In this document: positions 1 to 5,135 of the stretch, piece after piece
Numbering within the stretch: position 1 is the stretch's first letter
How the letters are laid out: the number at the start of each line of letters is the position of its first letter
Assembly: GCA_034435275.1 (NCBI GenBank)
Contig: DAOTXP010000178.1
Location: forward strand, 1 to 9,646
DNA: 9,646 nucleotides
Direction of reading: 5' to 3'
Source: JBFMCC01 sp034435275
GTDB lineage: Bacteria; Chloroflexota; Anaerolineae; Anaerolineales; Villigracilaceae
Translations under genes and position numbers: made by a program
Notes under the pieces: model-generated
Databases searched by the model: none
What the model saw: the letters and a program-made list of their open reading frames with translations, nothing else
Told to the model about the DNA's origin: nothing

Positions 1-1
1 T

Positions 2-153
2 GGCTCTCCCGCAACAAACGGGAAAGAGCCTAAACACGACGGACACTACGGACACAAAGGGAGAAAAGGCGGCTTGATTGATGGGCATTTTTCCTTCGTG
101 CCCTTTGTGTCCTTTGTGTTTAAAATGGGTTCCCCGTTAAAAATGGTAGAGCC
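2..153. repeat. Composite imperfect inverted-repeat element (MITE-like)
   Basis: The two arms are inverted copies of each other around a short centre. Outer ends: GGCTCT at 2-7 faces AGAGCC at 148-153, and matching continues imperfectly for about 25 bp (including a shared AACGGG block). Inner part: TAAA plus three 9-bp units at 31-61 (CACGACGGA, CACTACGGA, CACAAAGGG) faces three inverted units plus TTTA at 92-122 (read on the minus strand: CACAAAGGA, CACAAAGGG, CACGAAGGA). Arm lengths differ by only about 2 nt, so the region could fold as one long imperfect hairpin. Positions 2-30 alone also form a small hairpin (GGCTCT-CCCG / CGGG-AGAGCC). No protein is encoded. It may be a decayed mobile repeat. 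It starts next to the window edge, so its left boundary is uncertain. Confidence 0.6.
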
Positions 154-173
154 GCAAAAGTTTTCCTGTTATG

Positions 174-220
174 GTTGGTCCCGATACGTGCTTGGCTACG
201 CTCAACACTACTCGACCAAC
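174..220. repeat. Inverted repeat just downstream of ruvC
   Basis: GTTGGTC at 174-180 is repeated in inverse as GACCAAC at 214-220, only 1 bp from the ruvC stop codon at 222-224. Inside the loop GTG-TTG can pair with CAACAC (imperfectly), giving a longer irregular hairpin. On the minus strand, the strand of ruvC, the hairpin is not followed by a clear U-run, so I do not call it an intrinsic terminator. It could still be a 3'-end stabilising structure or part of the neighbouring repeat region. Confidence 0.4.
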
Positions 221-221
221 G

Positions 222-701
222 TCAATAATTCTTTGTATTCAAATGAGTAATTGCAATCGCCAGCGCGTCGGCGGCGTCGTCGGGTTTGGGGATGGAATCG
301 AGTTGCAGCAGGGTTCGTACCATTTCCTGAACCTGCCGCTTGTCCGCGGAGCCGTAGCCCGCCACAGCCTGCTTTACTTCGTTGGGAGTGTACTCGAACA
401 CATCCAGTCCCGCCTGTGCCAGCGCGAGCATGACCACGCCGCGCGCCTGTCCCACTGCGAGGGCCGTGGACACGTTGCGCTGGAAGAATAACTTTTCCAC
501 GGCGGCGGTCTCTGGTTTATTCTTTTTGAGGAGCGCGCGGAGTTCCTGGTAGAGAGTCTCCAGCCGCGCGGGGGCGGGGGAGTCCTTTGGGGTGGTGATG
601 ACGCCATATTTAACGGCGACCAGCCCTCCGTCCGATTCGAGGCGGACAAGACCGTAGCCTGTGGTGGCGGTACCGGGGTCGATCCCAAGGGCGAGGGTCA
701 T
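222..701 (-). CDS. ruvC: Crossover junction endodeoxyribonuclease RuvC
   Basis: Resolves Holliday junctions during recombination and repair by paired nicking, acting with the RuvAB branch-migration motor. The 159-aa protein has the usual family length. It opens with the RNase H-like signature LGIDPG (D8), then has the central acidic residue E69 in AVEKLFF, and ends with DDAADALAIAITH, supplying D142 and D145. These four acids correspond to the metal-binding catalytic set D7/E66/D138/D141 of the E. coli enzyme, so it should be active. The ATG at 701 is chosen because the family begins a few residues before IDPG. There is no Shine-Dalgarno: the 13 nt upstream are T/A-rich and belong to a terminator-like hairpin. 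yebC lies 42 bp upstream on the same strand, the classical neighbour. No ruvA or ruvB is seen in the window. Confidence 0.96.
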   Translation of the reverse strand: MTLALGIDPGTATTGYGLVRLESDGGLVAVKYGVITTPKDSPAPARLETLYQELRALLKKNKPETAAVEKLFFQRNVSTALAVGQARGVVMLALAQAGLDVFEYTPNEVKQAVAGYGSADKRQVQEMVRTLLQLDSIPKPDDAADALAIAITHLNTKNY

Positions 702-707
702 TTAAAT

Positions 708-737
708 AAAAAGTAGTGACGACTTAAGTCGTCACTA
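708..737 (-). terminator. Perfect 24-bp palindrome plus T-run between yebC and ruvC
   Basis: Positions 714-737 are a perfect palindrome: arm TAGTGACGAC, loop TTAA, arm GTCGTCACTA. Read on the minus strand (the direction of yebC and ruvC) the 10-bp stem is followed by C and then TTTTTATTTAA, the form of an intrinsic terminator. It begins 6 bp after the yebC stop codon, and its T-run takes the place where the ruvC ribosome binding site would be. It could end yebC transcripts, attenuate ruvC, or alternatively be an operator or a dispersed palindromic repeat. Confidence 0.75.
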
Positions 738-743
738 TATAAT

Positions 744-1499
744 CTATGCGGCTTCGAGGGCGGCCAGGGCTTCGTCGGAGAGTTTAACGTTGTGGAACAC
801 GTCCTGCACGTCGTCCAGGTCTTCGAGCGCCTCGATCAGTTTCATCACCGAGAGCGTGTCGTCCGTGTTCAGTTCGAGTTCCTGCTTGGCGATCATGCGC
901 AGGCCCGATTCATCGGGCGTGACGCCTGCCTGGCGCAGGGCGTCGCTGATGGTTTTGAACGCGTCCACGGGGGCGATGATCTCGACCTCCTCGCCCGCGT
1001 CGATCACATCGTCCGCGCCCGCCACCACGGCGAGATCGAAAGCCTTTTCATAAGCCAGTTGGCTGGAGGGGAAGGAGAAGTACGATTTGCGGTCGAACTG
1101 CCAGCCGACCGCCCCGGCCTCGGCCATGTTGCCGCCGAATTTGCTGAACGTATGGCGCAGTTCGGCGATGGTGCGGTTGCGGTTGTCGGTGACGCACGCG
1201 ACCATGAGCGCCGAGCCGTGCGGGCCGTAGCCTTCGAGAGTCAGTTCCTCGAAGGCGTTGCCTTCCTTGTCTTCGCCGGTGCCGCGTTTGATGGCGCGCT
1301 CGATGTTATCCTTGGGCATGTTCTGGGCGCGGGCCTTTTCGATTGCCAGTTCGAGGCGTACGTTGGTGGACGGATCGCCTCCGCCATCGCGCGCCGCCAT
1401 GACAAGTTCGCGCGCCAGGCGGGTGAAGATGGCACCCTTTTTCGCGTCGGCCGCACCTTTCTTGCGGCGGATGGTTGCCCAATGGCTGTGTCCAGACAT
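744..1499 (-). CDS. yebC: YebC/PmpR/TACO1-family protein
   Basis: A 251-aa member of the YebC family, which was long annotated as DNA-binding regulators. The family includes mitochondrial TACO1 and has been connected with translation, including relief of ribosome stalling. The start is placed at the ATG giving MSGHSHWATIRRKKGAADAKKG, the hallmark N-terminus. An AAGGAG sits at 1508-1513, 8 nt before it. The frame is open a further 36 codons upstream, but that part reads through a non-coding inverted repeat and is spurious. Other family blocks seen: the basic helical first domain (NVRLELAIEKARAQNMPKDNIERAIKRG), then EGYGPHGSALMV and the DNRNRTIAELRHTFSKFGGNM-type segment, then the acidic C-terminal part (EALEDLDDVQDVFHN). 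Length is normal (usually about 240-250 aa). It has its own promoter and lies upstream of ruvC. Whether it acts here in transcription or translation cannot be told from sequence. Confidence 0.95.
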   Translation of the reverse strand: MSGHSHWATIRRKKGAADAKKGAIFTRLARELVMAARDGGGDPSTNVRLELAIEKARAQNMPKDNIERAIKRGTGEDKEGNAFEELTLEGYGPHGSALMVACVTDNRNRTIAELRHTFSKFGGNMAEAGAVGWQFDRKSYFSFPSSQLAYEKAFDLAVVAGADDVIDAGEEVEIIAPVDAFKTISDALRQAGVTPDESGLRMIAKQELELNTDDTLSVMKLIEALEDLDDVQDVFHNVKLSDEALAALEAA

Positions 1500-1542
1500 A
1501 AATCGTTCTCCTTCAACTGCTACTTTTACAAAATGCGCGCAA

Positions 1543-1551
1543 ATTATACCA
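1543..1551 (-). promoter_or_regulatory. Extended -10 promoter of yebC
   Basis: On the minus strand TGGTATAAT contains a perfect TATAAT (1543-1548) preceded by TG with one base between, the extended -10 form. No good -35 hexamer lies 16-18 bp upstream, where the end of an inverted repeat sits (from 1570). The expected start near 1536 would give a leader of roughly 37 nt containing the AAGGAG site. An 8-bp palindrome TGCGCGCA (1534-1541) overlaps the predicted start and could be an operator, but this is weak. Confidence 0.55.
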
Positions 1552-1569
1552 CCCCACCCGCCTTCGGCA

Positions 1570-1634
1570 CCCTCCCCAAATCCGCACTCAAGTTGTAGAT
1601 ACATCACACAACCTCAATGCGGATTTGGGGAGGG
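1570..1634. repeat. 65-bp inverted repeat between degV and yebC
   Basis: A perfect 17-bp inverted repeat: the arm at 1570-1586 (CCCTCCCCAAATCCGCA) matches its inverse at 1618-1634. The stem continues inward with about 7 of 10 further pairs (ending GTTGT/ACAAC), leaving a loop of about 11 nt. Just beyond the right arm the GGGGAGGG motif recurs as GGGGAGGGG at 1637-1645, directly abutting the degV stop codon (1646-1648). There is no T-run after the stem on the minus strand, so it is not a standard terminator. The length, symmetry and sharp placement between two genes suggest a small dispersed intergenic repeat. Confidence 0.7.
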
Positions 1635-1645
1635 CTGGGGAGGGG

Positions 1646-2482
1646 TCATACAAAGAAACCGACGCCCATGGCCTTCGGCCCGGCGTGAACGACGATGGCG
1701 GGCGGCAATTCGTAGATGGGGATTTCGGGAACGGACACGCGCGCCTTCAATGACTCGACGAGCAACTGCGCTTCTTCCTCCGCCTCGACCTGGAGCACGC
1801 ACAAATGAGCCTCGTCTCCGCCCGGGCATTGCTCCGCCGCCACCTCCACGAGACGCGCCAGGGCGCGCTTCCTGGTGCGCTGCTGCTCGAACGATTCGAC
1901 CTGTCCGTCCTTGATTTGCAAAATCGGTTTGATCTCAAGCAGTTCGGCCAGCAGTTTCTTCGCGCCGCCGATGCGGCCGCCCTTGGCGAGATATTCGAGC
2001 GTGTCCACGAGGAAGTAGATACGGCCGCGCGGAATCATGTCGTTCAGTTTTGCCACGATCTCATCCGCGGACTTGCCCGCCTTGGCCATATCATCGGCGA
2101 CCAGCACCATTGTGCCGAGATTGCACGAGAGGGTCTGCGTATCCACCACGCGGACGTCGAGGCCGGGGAATTCCTGCGCGGCGGTCTCCGCCGAGCGGAC
2201 GGTGCCGCTGGCCTTGCCCGTCGGCGCGACCACGACCACGCTTTCGCCTCTTTTCTTCGCCTCCTCGAAAATTGGATAGTACAGAGGTGGTTCGGGCGCG
2301 GCGGTCTTCGGCAGGGTTGGCGAGGCCTTGAGCTTTTGCAGGAATGCGGCTGTATCCAGTTGTGTGTCGTCGTGATAGGTATCCTCCCCGAAGATGACGA
2401 TTTGCGGAATGAGCGGGATGCCGCGCCGGGCGAGCAGGTCGCGCGGCAGGCCGCAGGTGGTATCGGCAACGATTTTGACCAT
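1646..2482 (-). CDS. DegV family fatty-acid-binding protein
   Basis: DegV (FakB-like) proteins bind one fatty acid between two alpha/beta domains. In Firmicutes they present it to the kinase FakA for phosphorylation. The 278-aa protein has family hallmarks: N-terminal VKIVADTTCGLP, the PTLPKTAAPEPP segment corresponding to the ligand-site TSQPS-type loop, SGTVRSAE (approx. residues 95-102), the signature VDTLEYLAKGGRIGG in the middle, and the C-terminal HAGPKAMGVGFF. The start is the ATG at 2482, with GGAGGG (2487-2492) 4 nt before it. An in-frame TTG at 2494 overlaps that site and is rejected. No DAK/FakA-like kinase gene is nearby, so the acceptor partner is unknown. The upstream 118 bp is AT-rich with heptamer repeats. 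The C-terminus ends exactly at a repeat element but looks complete. Confidence 0.92.
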   Translation of the reverse strand: MVKIVADTTCGLPRDLLARRGIPLIPQIVIFGEDTYHDDTQLDTAAFLQKLKASPTLPKTAAPEPPLYYPIFEEAKKRGESVVVVAPTGKASGTVRSAETAAQEFPGLDVRVVDTQTLSCNLGTMVLVADDMAKAGKSADEIVAKLNDMIPRGRIYFLVDTLEYLAKGGRIGGAKKLLAELLEIKPILQIKDGQVESFEQQRTRKRALARLVEVAAEQCPGGDEAHLCVLQVEAEEEAQLLVESLKARVSVPEIPIYELPPAIVVHAGPKAMGVGFFV

Positions 2483-2486
2483 GATG

Positions 2487-2492
2487 CCCTCC
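2487..2492 (-). promoter_or_regulatory. Shine-Dalgarno deciding the degV start
   Basis: Minus-strand GGAGGG lies 4 nt before the ATG at 2482. It overlaps the alternative TTG start four codons upstream, so that longer form would lack a ribosome binding site. Confidence 0.7.
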
Positions 2493-2495
2493 AAA

Positions 2496-2537
2496 TCAAT
2501 TTACGATTTGTGAATTACGATTGGCGATTTAAGATTA
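2496..2537. repeat. Degenerate 7-bp tandem repeats upstream of degV
   Basis: Six consecutive heptamers can be read on the plus strand: TCAATTT, ACGATTT, GTGAATT, ACGATTG, GCGATTT, AAGATTA, approximating a consensus RCGATTT. The block is much more AT-rich than the surrounding genes and occupies the degV 5' leader/promoter region. I cannot find a convincing -35/-10 pair in the rest of the 2483-2600 gap. Confidence 0.5.
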
Positions 2538-2600
2538 TTGTATGTGAACTCGCGTCATAGCGGCTACGTGTTTTTCGTCCCCTTTTCGGAATGGCCTGAA

Positions 2601-3722
2601 TTACAAGTCACGCTGATAGGTTCGGTGGATTTTGTAGAAATCTATCCCGAAATTTTCCATTTCGCGTTGCATGGCTTCGTTTTCCAAGCCGATCTGCACC
2701 ACCTCGGCGTGACGGAACTGGCCCGAATCCCGCACGGATTTGAACATCTCACTATATAAAATGGCCGTCCCACCGGAGCCGCGGTATTCGGGCAACAGCC
2801 CCGCGCCGTTGATGTTGATCCAGTCTGTGCGGTGGAGTTCGAGGAGCAGGGTCAGCCAGCCGAAGGGGAAGAGCCGCCCGCGCGTTTTTTGCAGGGCGGC
2901 GGAAATGTCGGGGTAGGCAAACAGGAAGCCGACAGGTTCGTCGCCCTTCATCACGATCTTGATCAATTTTGGGTCGGCGAACCAGAGCAGTTGATTCGCC
3001 AGTGACTCAACTTCTTCATCGGTCAATGGGGTGTTACCGGTCGTCCCGCGCAGGGAATCGTTGTAGAGTTTTTTGAGATTCGGAACGAGCGCGCGCAGGT
3101 CGGCGCGTTTTTGGTAGCGCGCGACGTACAGTCCGCGGCGCCGGGCAATTCGTTCGGCCAGTTCGTGGATACGGTCAGGGAACTGGATGTCCGCGCCCAA
3201 GTAACCCGAGACCGCGTCCCGGTCCGCGCGGAAGCCCTGCGCTTCGACGAGGGGAATGTAGTAGGCAGGGTTGTATGGAAGCCCAAACGCGGGGCGGTGT
3301 TCGAAACCTTTGACCAGCAGGCCGAAGCCGTCGAGGGGAGTCAATCCCTTTGGGCCGAGGATCTTGTTCAGTCCGCGCGAGCGCGCCCAATCGAAGCCAG
3401 CGTCGAAGAGCGCTGTGGCCGCGTCGAGGTGGTCCTCGCATTCAAAGAGGTAGAAGAATGCCGCGGCCTCATGATTGAACTCGTTATAGCGCCGATTGTC
3501 GAGGACGGCGAGGCGGCCTATGGGACGAGTCCCCTCGTAGGCGAGAAAGAACGCGGCCTGGGAATGTTTGTAAAACGGAAACCGCTTCGGGTCCAGGCGG
3601 AGGCGTTCGTCCATTTGGAGGGGCGGCACCCATTGAGGAATGTCCCGGTAGATGGAGAAGGGCAGGGCGAGGAAGTCCCTCACATGATTTTTGTTTGTGA
3701 GGTCGAGTTGGAGGATGTTCAT
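2601..3722 (-). CDS. Large (YghO-like) GNAT-family N-acetyltransferase
   Basis: A 373-aa protein resembling the large two-part GNAT group that includes E. coli YghO. Substrate unknown. The N-terminal half has the group pattern IYRDIPQWVPPLQMDERLRLDP (about residues 24-45), then an acetyltransferase-like segment with FFLAYEGTRPIGRLAV (59-73). A middle block follows, with GPKGLTPLDGFGLLVKGF (123-140) and PYNPAYYIPLVEAQGF (149-164). The C-terminal half holds a second GNAT-like fold with EPVGFLFAYPD (262-272) and GLLPEYRGSGGTAILYSEM (308-326), where RGSGG resembles the acetyl-CoA pyrophosphate-binding loop. The start is the ATG at 3722. A longer open frame to 3854 overlaps the upstream MFS gene and shows no family similarity. 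No Shine-Dalgarno is visible: a perfect palindrome lies there instead. Probably co-transcribed with the MFS gene 25 bp upstream. Confidence 0.82.
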   Translation of the reverse strand: MNILQLDLTNKNHVRDFLALPFSIYRDIPQWVPPLQMDERLRLDPKRFPFYKHSQAAFFLAYEGTRPIGRLAVLDNRRYNEFNHEAAAFFYLFECEDHLDAATALFDAGFDWARSRGLNKILGPKGLTPLDGFGLLVKGFEHRPAFGLPYNPAYYIPLVEAQGFRADRDAVSGYLGADIQFPDRIHELAERIARRRGLYVARYQKRADLRALVPNLKKLYNDSLRGTTGNTPLTDEEVESLANQLLWFADPKLIKIVMKGDEPVGFLFAYPDISAALQKTRGRLFPFGWLTLLLELHRTDWININGAGLLPEYRGSGGTAILYSEMFKSVRDSGQFRHAEVVQIGLENEAMQREMENFGIDFYKIHRTYQRDL

Positions 3723-3729
3723 GTTGCAG

Positions 3730-3747
3730 CGCAAAATTAATTTTGCG
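3730..3747. promoter_or_regulatory. Perfect 18-bp palindrome in the MFS-GNAT gap
   Basis: CGCAAAATT followed by AATTTTGCG forms a perfect 18-bp palindrome that fills the space between the MFS stop codon (3748-3750) and 7 nt before the GNAT start codon. As RNA it could make a 7-bp hairpin with a TTAA loop. No T-run follows on the minus strand, so it is not a typical terminator. It occupies the ribosome-binding region of the GNAT gene, so an mRNA-processing, translation-control or operator role is possible. Confidence 0.5.
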
Positions 3748-5028
3748 TTACATGGATTTGGCGCGTTCGGCCATTTGCGAACGCAGGGTGTGAATATCTG
3801 CGTCAATGGTGAACAGCGCGCCGAGGTAGAAGAGGAAGCACAGACCCCAGGCAATGGTGGGAATGAGCAGGATGGCGGTCTGGAGGCTGTACTGATCGGC
3901 GATGATGCCGGTGAGGATGGGAGCGAAGGCCGCGCCCGCGTTCTCGACGAAGTATTCGGTGGCCTGCGCCGTCGAGCGGACCTCGGGCACGGTCACATCG
4001 TAGACCGTGGCGACAACGTTGGCCGAGGACAACGGCATAAAGATGGCCGTGAGGCACATAAAAACAAAGAATTGATTCCTGGCTTCGATGGGCGAAGTGA
4101 CCGCCAGGGCGAGGAAGATCGCGCCGAGCAGGACGCCCGCGCTGGAAACGATGATGCGGCCCTTTTTTGTGAGTTTGAAGAGCAGGTCTCCGACCGCGCC
4201 GCCGAGGAAGTAGCCCGCGGCCAGAATCAGGATGACCGGTGCCATGGTGAACAGGATGCCGTTGGCGTCGTAGCCGCGTTCTTTTTCGAGGTAGGCGAAG
4301 AAGAAATAGGTAATGACGTTCCACGGGAAGACGCCCGCGAAGCCTTGCAGGAAGACGAACCACATCGTCTTCTTTTTGAAGATCTCTCTTGCTTCGGCCC
4401 ACGAGAAATGAAAAGTGGCCATCTCGGCCATGCCCTCGAACTCGGGCTCGGCTTTGCCGCGCGGCATTTCCTTCACGCCGAAGTAGATGAAAACGGCCAC
4501 GATGAGACCGAGCGAGCCGGTGATGTAAAAGATGGAACGCCAGCCGCCGATCATCGGCGCGATCATCAGTGCCAGGATCATGCCGAGTAGATAACCCAGC
4601 GGTTGCGCCAGCTGCAGAATGCCGTAAACCTTGCCGCGCAGGTTGGGACCGAAGTAGTCGGCCACCAGCGTGTACAGGCCGGGGTAGGACGAGTCGTCAA
4701 TGCCCGTTGAGGCGCGCGTGACGAGGAAGGAGGGAAAGTTGCGGACGACGCCGTTCAGCCAGGTGGTCGCGCCCCAGATTAATGAAGCCAGTGCCAGGAG
4801 TTTGGCGCGGGCGTAGCGGTCATACAGATAGCCCCAGATCGGATACAGGATGGTGGCGACAATCAGTGCGCCCGAGTTGATCCACCCCCATTGCTGGTTG
4901 TTCATCCCGAACGTCTCGCTGATGGGCACCTGGAGCGAGCCGATCATCAACTTGTCGGTTTGGTGCAGCAGCATGAAGAAGAAAAAGATGACGATCACAA
5001 ACCAGCGGTAGCGACTTGTGTTAGCCAT
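3748..5028 (-). CDS. Major facilitator superfamily transporter
   Basis: A 426-aa inner-membrane carrier of normal MFS length with about 12 hydrophobic segments in two halves. The first segment (about 9-30) carries D24, a position where many anion:proton symporters and spinster-like members have an acid. MFS motif A is visible as GYLYDRYARAK at 66-76 between the second and third segments. A related loop, GGAVGDLLFKLTKKGR (276-291), sits at the equivalent place in the second half. A hydrophilic stretch (about 186-220) is the central cytoplasmic loop. The pattern resembles the ACS/spinster-type subfamilies, but the substrate cannot be inferred. ATG at 5028, with AAGGA 8 nt upstream. It is the first gene of a probable two-gene operon with the GNAT acetyltransferase, and has its own promoter directly after the pepF terminator. 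Confidence 0.88.
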   Translation of the reverse strand: MANTSRYRWFVIVIFFFFMLLHQTDKLMIGSLQVPISETFGMNNQQWGWINSGALIVATILYPIWGYLYDRYARAKLLALASLIWGATTWLNGVVRNFPSFLVTRASTGIDDSSYPGLYTLVADYFGPNLRGKVYGILQLAQPLGYLLGMILALMIAPMIGGWRSIFYITGSLGLIVAVFIYFGVKEMPRGKAEPEFEGMAEMATFHFSWAEAREIFKKKTMWFVFLQGFAGVFPWNVITYFFFAYLEKERGYDANGILFTMAPVILILAAGYFLGGAVGDLLFKLTKKGRIIVSSAGVLLGAIFLALAVTSPIEARNQFFVFMCLTAIFMPLSSANVVATVYDVTVPEVRSTAQATEYFVENAGAAFAPILTGIIADQYSLQTAILLIPTIAWGLCFLFYLGALFTIDADIHTLRSQMAERAKSM

Positions 5029-5058
5029 GGCTCCAGTCCTTAGAGGAAAGTTTGAGTG

Positions 5059-5087
5059 AGTCTACAACAGAAGGAAGGGCGAGTCAA
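5059..5087 (-). promoter_or_regulatory. Promoter of the MFS-GNAT operon
   Basis: On the minus strand TTGACT (5082-5087) and TAGACT (5059-5064) are separated by 17 bp, close to the sigma-70 consensus. The predicted start near 5052 gives a leader of about 24 nt to the MFS ATG. The -35 box begins only a few bases after the T-run of the preceding terminator. Confidence 0.5.
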
Positions 5088-5089
5088 TC

Positions 5090-5126
5090 AAAAAGGAACC
5101 AGGTTTCTCGATGAAACCCGGTTCCT
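5090..5126 (-). terminator. Intrinsic terminator after pepF
   Basis: Arms at 5094-5107 and 5113-5126 pair over 14 bp around a 5-nt loop. The only imperfect position is a G-U pair when transcribed from the minus strand, and an A-C mismatch on the other strand, which points to minus-strand use. The stem is followed on that strand by a short T-run (5094 down to 5090). The outer sequences GTCAATC (5083-5089) and GATTGAC (5130-5136) are also inverted copies. It lies 9 bp after the pepF stop codon. Confidence 0.82.
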
Positions 5127-5135
5127 GACGATTGA

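Noticed and set aside
35..118. CRISPR-like array from the regular 9-bp units
   Set aside because: The units are contiguous, without spacers, too short, and inverted between the two halves. No cas genes are present.
792..1598. Long open frame (268 codons) on the plus strand opposite yebC
   Set aside because: It is the antisense of a strongly recognised family protein. The composition is typical of shadow frames in GC-rich DNA, and no family motif or ribosome binding site is seen.
1500..1607. N-terminal extension of YebC by 36 codons
   Set aside because: It translates the inverted repeat and the promoter region. The family N-terminus MSGHSHW with a good ribosome binding site lies at 1499.
1805..2560. 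251-codon plus-strand frame opposite degV
   Set aside because: Antisense of a clear DegV protein, with no ribosome binding site or motif.
3723..3854. N-terminal extension of the GNAT gene by 44 codons
   Set aside because: It would overlap the MFS coding sequence and read through the palindrome. The extension is Cys/Ser/Pro-rich and unlike the family, whose conserved part starts at MNILQLDL.
3691..4590. 299-codon plus-strand frame opposite the MFS transporter
   Set aside because: The charged, low-complexity translation (rich in E, D, G, H, R) mirrors hydrophobic codons of the transporter on the other strand.
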